Origin: Artemisia argyi
Taxonomy: Eukaryota; Streptophyta; Magnoliopsida; Asterales; Asteraceae
Assembly (NCBI GenBank): GCA_030686995.1
Contig: CM060709.1
Span: forward strand, 271,859,913-271,923,912
DNA: 64,000 nucleotides
Direction of reading: 5' to 3'
Shown here in pieces: positions 10,566-21,546 of the stretch (within the stretch, counting starts at the first letter, position 1; each line of letters starts with the position of its first letter). A model generated the notes under the pieces. The model searched no databases, was not told the origin of the DNA, and saw only the letters and a program-made list of their open reading frames with translations. The translations under genes and the position numbers were made by a program.

Positions 10566-11507
10566 GCGCTAATTACACCTAGAAAGGACACTAGGGACAC
10601 CAATAGCGGAATCCAAATTAAGGACCCTTTATCATCCAAGCACGTCCATTTTTTCAATGTTGTCACCGTTAAGCCAATAGATAAGGATATAGAAGAAAGT
10701 GACAAGGATGAAGTTGTAATAGAAACCGAGACTAGGGATGAGATTAAGGAAGTTGAGGATAATAAGGGAGAAAAGTTAGAGGAAGTAAAAAACGTAGAAG
10801 AGTACTTTGATAAGTTGCCCACCAAAGAAGAACGGGAATATCACAAGGATTTATTCGATGATCCTGAGACACCATATATCCATGGTTCACCCCTTATTAA
10901 AGTAGGTGATCCCTCTAACATCAACATACCATGCAACATTGGGTATATGCATGTGTGGAAGGCTTATATCGATCCTAGATCTCCGATAAACATCATGACT
11001 AGGACCTATTATAATTGGGTAATGAAGAAGCAACTTTGTTATAGGATGATGCCCAGCAAGAATTTGATAAGTAATTTTGTAGGAAGAGTGAAAGGATTGC
11101 ATGTATTTGTAGGAAACTTCACTTATGTTACCGACTTTGTGATAGTAGAGGATACTCGTCCGGTAATAGATGATTGCTTAAGTCAAGTAGTGTTCGGAAA
11201 ACCGTTTGTTGAGGCCTCCAAGATGAGTTATGACCCGACCCTAGGGATAGTTAGATTTAAGGAAGAGAATGATGAGATTGCTTACCAAATGCCCTATAAG
11301 ATTGAACAATACCGCCTTCTATCAAACATAGAAAAGGAACACAAACAAGCGGTTTACTATAGGAATGATGAGGATAGACGTAGAGGAGTAGAATATGTTA
11401 TGAATAGAATACTTGGCTTCTACAAGGAATGTTTGCAACTAGGTCCGGAATACAAAACTAAGATTGGAGACGACCTAGAAAATGAGACCAACGATGAGGT
11501 CACGTAA
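10566..11507 (+). CDS. Aspartic-protease-like domain of element A
   Basis: Open from the gag stop (same frame) to TAA at 11505-11507. The first ~80 codons are an acidic/basic linker (TKEEREYHKDLFDDPE follows). Then comes a retropepsin-like fold: GDPSNINIPCNIG, VWKAYIDPRSPINIM, VGNFTYVTDFVIVEDT, VVFGKPFVE. The catalytic D-S/T-G triad position reads DPRS, so activity is doubtful. It ends with a basic region VYYRNDEDRRRGVEYVM. I recall this gag-protease arrangement from Asteraceae retroelement ORFs. No polymerase follows. Confidence 0.65.
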   Translation, partial: ALITPRKDTRDTNSGIQIKDPLSSKHVHFFNVVTVKPIDKDIEESDKDEVVIETETRDEIKEVEDNKGEKLEEVKNVEEYFDKLPTKEEREYHKDLFDDPETPYIHGSPLIKVGDPSNINIPCNIGYMHVWKAYIDPRSPINIMTRTYYNWVMKKQLCYRMMPSKNLISNFVGRVKGLHVFVGNFTYVTDFVIVEDTRPVIDDCLSQVVFGKPFVEASKMSYDPTLGIVRFKEENDEIAYQMPYKIEQYRLLSNIEKEHKQAVYYRNDEDRRRGVEYVMNRILGFYKECLQLGPEYKTKIGDDLENETNDEVT

Positions 11508-13324
11508 TTGCCCATGACTTTGAGTCTAGCTACAAGACTCGTAAATAAAGAAAAGCGCTTCTTGGGAGGCAACCCATATTTTGTGTGTTTTTATTTGTTT
11601 GATTTTCATTTGTTTGATGTTATTTGTTTCCGTATGTGTGTCTTATTTTTATTGTTGGTAGATCATGTTTCAAATTAAATTGTGAAAATGCTTTATTTTG
11701 TTGGTTAACTTTGTCTTAACTTCATATAAAGGTATTTTGCAAAAGCTAAGTGTAAGGGGAAACCCCAAATATGTTTTTAAGAACGAAATTGATCATGATT
11801 CTCCACAATATTAAATGGACATGTGTATTAGTATTTGTTAGAGTCAAATGCTTGTATCGAGTCATAATGATGTTTTGCAGGATTTTCCAGGAAGAAGGAC
11901 ATAAGTTATTCCAGAAATTTTCCAGAAACTTAACGTAAAGATTTCTGCAGATCACTTCTGACAGCGTTAGGAATTAATTCCTGACGGCGTCATGTGTAAA
12001 ATTCTGGAAATTTTGCTAGTTTTGTTTTTCTAAGGGAGTCGTAAAGTTTTTGTTAATTCTTAGTTTTATAAACTCCAGGAAATCTGCAAACATTCATTCC
12101 ACAAGCATTATATCTTAAATTGCTTTCTAGGATTTGTTAGTATATATAGATTGCCGCCGATTTTATGCGAGGTTGCCTTGTTTGTTTTCTCAAGTTTAAC
12201 AGGTTATATATGACAAGAAGATGATTTATTTTTCTGGAAAGGAAGCTCTGAATGTTCATTTTCTTGGAGGAAGATTTAACCTTGTTGACACACTATCCAC
12301 ACCGAACAAATCAGGGGAGTATTTGCTTCTTTTACCTGCTTTACTTTTACATTCTTTAATTGAACATTGGGGACAATGTTCATCCTAAGTATAAGGGGAG
12401 GGTAAATGATGATACCTTATAGGATACACTTGCACTTGAGTTTGTTTGTTTGATGGTAGGTATGTAATATAACTAAGAGAAATACTTGTTAGTGTAATTT
12501 TAGCGCCAAATTTAAAATTTTTTACAACATTTAAGAGTGAAACTTTAGCCTTAGCAAGCGTCTCATGGATAGGAGTCGTATGACTAGCACAAAATCGTAC
12601 TATTCAGAAAAATTTTCCACCCAAATTCGTAATTGGTACTTATGAGTGTACCGGTAGCATTTAGATTCTAGAACTTGCGTTAGTGATGCATCCCGAGACC
12701 GCTAGTGAGACTACATTCGTGTAGTAGGATTTACTACATGATAAGAGGCATTAGGATCACCCTTATGTTAAACCCGTATCATAATTACTTGACCATTTAA
12801 GTCATATTACTTGGCTAGTAAAGTCAATTAATTTTTCCCACACCTTAGCGTTGTACTTATTTTTAGTACACGAAACCCCTAGTACACTCTCCGAGCCTAT
12901 CTTTTCGTTTCTAACTTTAAGCATTTTACTTAAAGGAAGAATTTGTTACAACCCACTTAAATGTACACCCAAATCGCCTTAGCCTTCCGTGTATGCACTC
13001 ATCTTTAGTGCATTATTGTTATTTGTTTAAACCCTTAGTTAATTATCTAATTGATTACATGGTTGCTAAGTCGAGTTATATCTTGTACATATTGTTTTGG
13101 GACGATTGGGACTCATGGGTAAAGTACTTGTGTTATAAAGTAATGGGGAAGAACATCATATATTACCCTCATATGTGCGTTAATCTTAAAAGTACTCAAA
13201 GTGTTTTGATTATCTTGATTCGAGTCATTAGATTAGTTTATTGTAAAGTATGTAAAAATTCAAGTGTAAGGGGAATGTACATTCCCTATGATATATTATT
13301 TTGGATGGTAGGGCAAGAGTGTAT

Positions 13325-13379
<55 letters not shown>

Positions 13380-13978
13380 CGAAAAAAAAGAAAGAAAAAA
13401 TACTAGAAAAAGAAAAAGAGAAAAAACATACGGACTACCATCCCGTTTCATTCTATGTTTATTTTATGTTTTTGTTATTTTTAATTTAGTAGCTTAAGTC
13501 GAGTCTAGTCTTGGCTTAGCAACGCCATATTGTACATGTAATTAACCAAGATGATTAACTCGCCACCAGTAAATATTGTCTTTATCCAACAAAACCGTGT
13601 ATTCCATATCCCTACACCTAACGTTATAACCCTTTAAAAAGACCTCTTTGCTAGTTTATCCTAGGTGCTTACGCAATGTGGTGGAGGTTTGAACCTTTCC
13701 CAAGCTTATGGTAATCTATTTTGCTATGACAGGTAGTGAGAGATGTTTTCCATTTCCTTATTGTGATATATACTTTATTACACCCGAGAGATGTGAGTAT
13801 CTAAACACTATTTGTGAGGTGCTAGTGTATGACATCCGTGCTTGTCTTTGGTCTTTAGTGGAACGATTATTTGTTGTAATTACTTTTATATTAGTGTTAA
13901 ATGACCCCTAACTTGTATTTTGATTAGAATAAAAGCGCATTTACTTGAGGACAAGCAAATCTCAAGTGTAAGGGTATT
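11508..13978 (+). other. Non-coding 3' half of element A
   Basis: No significant ORF. It starts with the motif 'aaagcgcttcttgggaggcaacccata'. At 11955-11995 there are two more palindrome-type motifs (ctgacagcgtta, cctgacggcgtca). A 51-base A run occupies 13327-13377 and is followed by an A-rich tract. The end carries the conserved 'ttacttgaggacaagcaa' signal and the polypurine tract. Confidence 0.6.
13327..13377. repeat. poly(A) tract, 51 bases
   Basis: Uninterrupted A run inside element A. It generates spurious poly-Lys ORFs. Confidence 0.95.
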
Positions 13979-15423
13979 TGATGAGGCGAAAAATGAACCG
14001 TTTTTTGGGGGTCATTTTAGCCCGGATTCGAATTTATTTGATCAAATATTGCCCTAAATTGTTCCTTTTGTTATTTTAGGTACTTTTGGAGTGAAATCTG
14101 GAAAAGGAAGCATTTTGGATGTTTTTGGAGCATAAAAATGAAGAAAACGGCAAAGTCTTAATTTTCCTTGCTGGGAACAGTACCTGACGGCGTCACAAGA
14201 TTCTTAATGACGGCGTCAAGAGTAATACAAGAGGTGGAAGTGGATGGTGCACATGACGATCCAGAAAGTTTTGTACTAAGGACATGACGGCGTCACCCAA
14301 GGCAGTCATGGTCCAAATGTTAGTAACGGCCCAGAGCAACTTTACACATGAAGGCGTCAAAACTAGATCTAGGCAATCCGATTTCATTATGGGCGGCGAG
14401 TTGACGGCGTCAGAATTTCCTTCTTGACGCCGTCACCCTGTAAAATCTATATATAGTTTTGCAATTTTTATTCATTAGAGTGTAACTTTTAGGGTGTAAC
14501 TTTGGAGAGAAACCCTAGTCCGATTTTCACAGCTCTTTCATGGGTTTTTACCCTTTGAAATCTCTTATGTTCAATTGAGATAAGTACTCATTCAATTCAA
14601 TCAATATGTCTATGTGTTGCTTGAATATATGTTACACTTGTCTTCAATTTAACATGCTTGGCTAGATCTCTTGTGTGTTTCCTTAGATGTAGTGAAACCT
14701 AGATGTTAATTATGGGTTGATTGTTTGTTTATAGTTGTTACGGATGATTGTATTCGATGTTAGGCTTAAGAAAACTGGCAGACTTCCATTGGTAACATCT
14801 TTGAACGTCTTAAGAAACATGATCAGAGGTGTACTATGATTTTTGGTTGTATTTAATGCATAGGAGAATTCTAATGATCCCATGTTAGGAGCTTCTAATG
14901 AATCGACATAGGAGAGAAGTAGGATCCTATAGAGTTAGGGAATATTGTACACGGCCCTACGACTAGTATTAAGGAATACGACCCGTCATCCATGTAATTG
15001 TAACAAACTATCAACCTATAAGAGATATCTAGAGAGTAATGAAACCTAAGTAAACACAACTTTCCCTATCATTGTTTACACCACAATAGTAATTAGCTTT
15101 ACTTTCATTTCTGTTATTTTATTTTGATTGCATCTTTAGTTATTGGGTTAGTTGGCTAGCAACTAATTCCGCCCACTCTTCCAAAAACCCGAAATTTTAT
15201 TTGCTTTTATAAAATATAAAAATACAAAAATAATCATCCCTCACCTCTAGACCTATTTTTTTAGGCTTTCTAATCCTAGCGACACTATTCCTGAGTTGAA
15301 CGATCAATCCCCTGGTACTTGTCAATATACTATACTACAACGATCAGGTACACTGCCTGGTGGGGGTTGTAAGCTTCTCAAGATCCCTCGAGAGGTAAAG
15401 CCTGGTGCGATTCCCACGTATCA
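13979..15423 (+). repeat. 3' LTR of element A
   Basis: TGATGAGGCG...CACGTATCA, followed by the TSD CTATT. Contains the palindrome cluster with more intact TGACGGCGTCA copies (about 14187, 14210, 14286, 14403, 14425) than the 5' LTR, and a TATA box near 14447-14456. Confidence 0.9.
14186..14456 (+). promoter_or_regulatory. Palindrome cluster and TATA in the 3' LTR of A
   Basis: Best-preserved array in the window: at least four perfect TGACGGCGTCA plus one TGACGCCGTCA. TATATATAG follows ~10 bp after the last. Confidence 0.7.
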
Positions 15424-17323
15424 CTATTGTATTATGTTATCAACCTAATACCATTCGGGCCATCATAATTCAGAAGTTAATACTCCTCACATGAAGTTCC
15501 CAACTATTGAGTTATGTTGTTATTAAGTTTTAGTTATAACATAACACCGTTCGGGCCATCATAATTCAGAGGTCATGCAATAATCGTTTGAGGAGCCAGG
15601 GCACTTTAAGTTGTAAACCCAACAAACTCATCAAAATGAAATATCCACATGATACCCCTCACGTGAAGCTCCCTAGTATTGTGTTATGTTTCTAACTCAA
15701 AATAGGTTTTTATACTTTATATGAAAATAGTCCGTTTATACCCTTCAAGTTTACATATTTACACTTTCTACCCTAAACTTATAACATTTAAGTATATAAC
15801 TTTCTATCTTTTACACAATTAGTCCCTATACTTATATATTTTAAAGAAATGGCAGAAATGTTCCTTAAACTACACTAAATTTTAATAATTACCCTTTATA
15901 CCCTTAACTTAACAATATTTGCAAAACTAGTCCTTAGAAGTTTATAACTTATTTTACTTTCCATCCTAAGGTTTTAAAAAATTTCAAAAAGGGTCCTTAT
16001 AGTTATGAATTCTAAGAAATGTCAAAAACAGTCCCTAAACTTCATATTTTTAGAAATTTACCATATATGCCCTTATGCATGAAAACTATTGCAAAACTAG
16101 TCCTAAAATCAAGTAAACTATATTTTATGAAACAACTAAGTTTCTTAGCTTATGTAAAGATAATATATGTTCGTCTAAGTCATCTAATTCAGATTATAGC
16201 ACATAATAAGGCAATTTTGTATATAAACATATAATTATCTAAAACTAGGGTTTCAAAATGAAAATGGTCAAGGCTACTCTAAAGGTTCTAAGGCATATCC
16301 TAGGTGTTCTATATCAGTACTAAGGCTACTAGGATCAAAAATAAAGCTTACCTAGGTCATGGGAACTCTAACATGGGTTCTAGGGATTTCTCGGCTAAAA
16401 ACTTAACTCGACAAGGATCAAGGCTTAGCTACTCGATTCCTATGGCTTCTAAGGGTCTTATACTATAAATGTGTGTGAGGTAAAGAAGAGAGTTAGGTGT
16501 GGAATGAAATGGAGGGGAGGGGGTCGCTATTTATAGGGTACAAAGGAGTAGCGAGAAAGAAAAGAGAGGGTGAGGTGTCAAGGGGGGAAGGCTAACTCAT
16601 GGCAACTAGGTGGTGTTGTAGAAGACCTAATGGGTGATGAGGACGAGCTACATGGTAGCTAGGGGCTGCTACGCCGGTTGTGGCCATGGTGAAGCCATGG
16701 ATCAAAGGTGGTGACAAGGAGGTGCTAGGGTGCTTGGTTGCAAGATTTTAGGTGCTATGGTAGCTTAGTTTAGGTGTTAGGTTTATTTTTAACCTAGTTT
16801 TGCCTAGTGAGAGTTTAGGGTTTTGCCTAGGGTTTAGTGCCTAGATTAAGTCCTAGGAGGCTTATACTAAGTGGTGGTACCTTATGCTAAAGATTTAGGA
16901 AAATTTAACCTAGTTTTGGGAAGTTATAAGCTAAATAGGGTTTTGTGCTTAAGAGACTTGTACCTAGGTTCTAGGGAGTTTTACTATGATCTAGGAAGTC
17001 TAATATATCCTAAAGTTTCTAATGTAACATATAACTAAGCCTTGAACACTTTCAAGCTAGTTCAGATAAGCAATTAGGGTTTTAAAGATAACCGGAAACA
17101 CATAGGTGCTATTAGGGTTTTCTGATGAGTATAGTGGACTAGAGTGATAGTTTACTTAGTAAAAATATGTTTGTAACCTTGACTTGACATACCTGGATGT
17201 TTACATGGTGTAAACATAGTGATATTTGGCATAGGTGGATACGTAAGCTTGTCTAGAAGTTAGATAGGTAACAGTGATGTTATAAAGCAAAAATTTCACT
17301 CGGTAAATAGCGATAGGCATATC
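15424..17323 (-). other. Middle part of LTR C
   Basis: Between the nested elements A and B. It holds the remaining tandem repeats (to ~15690), 'agtccctaaactt'-type low-complexity text, a minus-strand TATA (16527-16536) and CT-rich leader. No coding capacity seen. Confidence 0.55.
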
Positions 17324-18771
17324 TGATAAACTCAAATAAGTTCATTTCATTGTCATCATTTATCCTATTTATTTGACTTGTTTTATCATATTATTTATGA
17401 TAATCAATAGTTAATCATTTACTTTAGTAATTCTCAGGTAAAAACACCCAATTGGTGAAACTTAACGATTTTGGACAAAATATGGAGCAAAACCAGCAAG
17501 ATGTCAAAAGTCTACTGAAACCCAGAAGATGCGCCGTATCTCTCACAACTGATGCACCGCAATATCATACTTAGATGAATTCGATGACCATTGCCTGACT
17601 TTGAAGAATGCGCCGCATCTGATTATGTCATGCGCCGCATATGAAACTTTGGTCAACGAAGAAGATCAAGCTTGTTCTACTCCAGATACGCCGCATCAAA
17701 CTTCTGACATATGGCGTATTACTATCAAGACTTCACCAGATATAATCCAAGATGATAAAGGACATGCGCCGCATATAAGAATCAAGTTACGCCGCATCTA
17801 GAAGCGGTGTATGAATATTCCAGAATATATTAATCTTGAACCCCACGCGAAGTTAAGTCAATGCGCCGCATCTCATTACTCAATGCGCCGCATCGAACCT
17901 TCAGACAGAAAGTATAAATACCCCAAGACTGTTACGAATTTAGAGAAAACCATAACCCTAAGGAGACGAATTCAGTCGAAGAAGCTTCACAAGACACACT
18001 CCAAGCAAAGATATTAGAGCTGTAAGAAGGTCCTGCATGTATTTAATTCATTAAGTAGTTTTGTTTTATTATAATAGTAAGCTTTAATTCATCAGGATTG
18101 ATGAGCTTGTGATATGTGACTACGGTACATCGTACACTCCCCTTAATATTGCTTTTCCATTAATTAAAGTTTATATGTTGATGTCTTTGGTGACTTATAT
18201 TAGTGCTTTGATAACCTCTGTGTCTAGTTGAGCCCGTGGACTGCCATATCAGCCCCTCACCTATTTAATCTAACGTCATTAGATAAGTAGGATAGACATA
18301 AGTGATCATTAAGGGTTTACTCGCCGATATACTACGATCCAACGAGAAAGACCAGATTACAATACACTTCATATAAACTAGCAATAAATAAGTGACAAGC
18401 TACTTAATTATCAGGACTGGTCTTCTTGTAGTCTCTATTATCTATCTGTGTACCTGTTGCTATTTGCTGATTCGTTCTCACTAGTTTTAATTTACTATTT
18501 AATAAAACCAAATCTGTGCTAGTCTCTCAGACTAAATCCCCCTTGCGTTAGATTAGATTGTAAAACTAATTTAGGATATTAAAATATTGATAGACAAATT
18601 AGGCTTTACGTTCCACTCTTAGTGATCGACACTCTACTTACCACTATACACATATTGATTGGATACATTGTCCGTTAGTGTGTGTGTTATAGGATAAGTC
18701 AGCTAAATATAAATGTTAAACTTGAAATAGGCAATTACCCCTATACTGCATATGACACAATACACCCATCA
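17324..18771 (+). repeat. 5' LTR of element B
   Basis: TGATAAACTC...CACCCATCA. Contains a cluster of ATGCGCCGCAT-type motifs (17529-17893) and the TATA agtataaata (17911-17920). Confidence 0.9.
17529..17920 (+). promoter_or_regulatory. ATGCG-S-CGCAT cluster plus TATA in the 5' LTR of B
   Basis: About ten copies of a ~11-bp palindrome (ATGCGCCGCAT, ATACGCCGCAT and one-base variants) in 365 bp, ending ~20 bp before TATAAATA. The spacing is irregular, so this is not a simple tandem repeat. Confidence 0.65.
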
Positions 18772-21546
18772 AATTTTTAGCACTGCTGTCGGGGAGTGAA
18801 TTGTTAAAACTTGTTTATCTATTAGTTTTTCAATTTGGTTTTCTAACTTTTTGATTTTTTTTAGGTTTTTCTAGATTTTATTTTTACTAACCCTTTGTTT
18901 TTGTTTTGTTTATTTGCATTCATTGTATATTTTGCATATTTTCTGTTTTTGTGTGTTTGTTTGCTTGTTTGTTTTTTGTGTTTTTTTCTTTGTTTTTTGT
19001 ATAAACTGTTGTCGTTGTACTCTGCTGATATAAATGATACAGCGCATCTATTTTTTAGATATGGTGTATGGTGTTTTAATTTTTATATACAACGCATTTA
19101 ATTGTTCGAGTACGGCACATCTATCTTTTAGATACGACGTATTTTGTTTTTAATCAGAAAATTTTTAAACCCTAACCGACATACGACGCATCAGTTTCAC
19201 AGATACGGCGTATCTAAACTTTTTGTTAAAAACAATTTTTGAATTAATTAAAAAGAAAAGTGACTCATCGATTTTTGTCGATACGGCGCATTTATCTGAA
19301 TCAAAAATCTTTTATTTTGAAACGTAACGAAGATACGACGCATTAGCTTCTGCTAATATGGCGCATCTTATTTTTATAAATATACTTGATTTATTGATTA
19401 TTAAAACATACGGCGCATTTAATTTATTAATTACAGCGTATTGATTTTCTAAATAAAATTCTGATTTATTTTTAACGGTTAAGATACGGCGCATCCTATT
19501 ATTAGGATACGGCGCATCGTCTGCAGATATCAGTAACTTTTATTCGTATTCCATTTTCGTTGTTAATTTTTTGATATTCTACCTCGCAGAACAAATCCTA
19601 CTGATGAATTTACACCTAATTGCAGGAACTACAATGGAAGACATCACGATGGACGAATATTTAGCCAATGAACAAGCAATGATAACCCCAGGAAATAACT
19701 TTCCTTTTAAGAAATTGTGGTCCTTGGAAAACGATGACGAAGAAAATGAGATGTACGAGGTAAACCTTGACGGGTTTCTATACTTTCTGTGGAGACATCA
19801 TTCATAGAGGCATGAACGCCTTTTCACCCACAAGAAAGTAGATTTTGCTTACAAACGCCTAATGGAGGATCATAACCGAGCAAATCTCAAAGGAGTTTCC
19901 CGTTATAATTCTTTTTATTTCTTGTTTTTAATCTTTATTAGAAACAACGAGGAAGTTGTTCAACTTAAATGGGGGGATGGAGAATTAGAACGCTTACTTG
20001 TCCTAAAATTTTAAAAATATGCTTAATCTATACTTAATATATAAAAATGAAAAATTTTTAGCATGTTTTTGTTAAATCTAAGTTGCATAACCGCACACAT
20101 AACTTTATTTGCTAAAATATTTTTTGTGCGTGTGACTAGTAAACTTTAGAACTTGGCTCACATACTATTTGAATCCACCATAATGAGTGTAATTGTTATA
20201 GTAGGAATGACCTTTCTAACTCGGTAAATTTCTAGGATTACACCAAATAGCCTATAATATGTTATGTTAATTAACTAACTACACTGGTTAGTTAACCCTC
20301 GTGTAAAACCCTTTGTTACTCTCATTTTTAGAGTAAGATACCCCTAGAAAAACCCTCAGAACCATTCCTTTCATTTTATACACCATTTGTTAATTGTTTT
20401 GTTACACCTTAAACCTTAGCCTACCCTATAGATTAATGTTCGTTGTTAGTTGCTTTAAGGCAAAGTGTGTTTCCTTGCATTACCGGTGTTCGTGTGCGTA
20501 AATTCATTATATTTGGTTAAGTCGGGAAATTGCACAATGCAATGGAGTGAAAGTACATATTGTATAATTTTTGTGTCGTGTTATTTTTCGTGTGTTTACT
20601 ACTTTCACTATTACCGTTATTTCTGAAGTTATGAAAAGTATGGAAAAAATAATCCAGAATTATCGTTATAAGTGATGTGGTGAAATTTTACACATCATAG
20701 TTTATTTACATGTTGATGTCAAAAAAAATGAGAAAAGAAAAAGAAAGAAGAAAGTTGGAAGTTTGTTTAACTAACTACTGTAAAGTTATGTATTAAGTGG
20801 TTGATATCGCCACTATCTGTTGTTGTATTATATTTATGGATTGATTGGGAGTTGGTCGTTATGGGAATGCCAACTAAGGTTTAATCTTTGATTAAAAGTT
20901 TATTGAGTATAATGTGTGTCTACCTAAAGCGTGAGTTACAAGTGTCAAAAGCGTGAGTTTTTCAATGATATGAGTCTTATTCATGGGATGGTTGAGAAAG
21001 TGATTAACCACAATAGGACTTAATCTATTTGTTTGTTTATTTTTATTTTACACACATTTTTATATCCTAAATGTTATCCCTACCCAACCGTATTGTTGTA
21101 TTCGTTGTTAGCTTTCGAGCATCCGAATATAATGATGGCCAAGTAAGAATATTAAATGTGTGAATATGGTAGTGACCATCCGAGTATTAGATTAATTGAC
21201 TAACGTGCCAGCAATCTGGTGTGTAAATTGGTGACCATCCGAGTTTAAGATTGAGTAAATGATGTGCCAGCGATCTGGTGTGCAACTTGGTGACCATTCG
21301 TTATGTGTTTGTTTGTTTGATTATGATAGAATATTCGTCACAACTAAAAAATGAGACGATTAGATCGATCTTAAATTAAATTTTTAAATTTATTTCTAAC
21401 ACGTTAAGTGTTTGTTTGTTTGATTATGATAAAACGAATACGTACTTAATAATAAAAATAAATCCTAATACCTCTTAGGATACATTTTCATAATTTATAA
21501 TCTAGAGTTTACTTGGGGACAAGTAAAGTTCAAGTGGGGGGATATT
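18772..21546 (+). other. Internal region of element B, almost without coding content
   Basis: T-rich leader (18780-19020), then an array of GATACGGCGCATC-type motifs (19035-19520). A short ORF with ATG at 19634 (MEDITMDEYLANEQ..., acidic; ends 19807) may be the gag start. The rest is AT-rich, with direct repeats such as 'ggtgaccatccgagt' / 'gtgccagc.atctggtgtg' (21170-21300). No RT, protease or integrase. Confidence 0.6.
19035..19520 (+). repeat. Dispersed GATACGGCGCATC motif array in the internal region of B
   Basis: More than ten copies of (GA)TACGGCGCAT(C) and one-base variants (gatacgacgcat, tatggcgcatc, tacagcgtat), spaced ~20-70 bp. Two copies near 19494-19520 flank 'ctattattagg'. Same core as the LTR motif. 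Confidence 0.65.

Larger units (their letters stand above)
7623..15423 (+). mobile_element. LTR retrotransposon A, complete but lacking polymerase
   Basis: LTRs 7623-9066 and 13979-15423 (TG..CA, ~1445 bp, clearly homologous), with TSD CTATT at 7618-7622 and 15424-15428. A degenerate tRNA-Asp-like PBS (tttttgcgccgcagctcgggg) follows the 5' LTR. The polypurine region before the 3' LTR reads ttacttgaggacaagcaa...aagtgtaagggtattt, a layout seen in the Tat/Ogre branch of Ty3/gypsy. The internal 4.9 kb encodes only a gag relic and a protease-like domain, with no RT, RNase H or integrase. It was therefore a non-autonomous element moved in trans. Confidence 0.85.

Noticed and set aside
12993..13489. 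ORFs with poly-Lys stretch
   Set aside because: Created by the 51-base A run inside element A; the rest shows no coding character.
17529..19520. Motif arrays as a CRISPR array
   Set aside because: Palindromes are short (11-13 bp) with irregular spacing and no cas genes; this is plant nuclear DNA.
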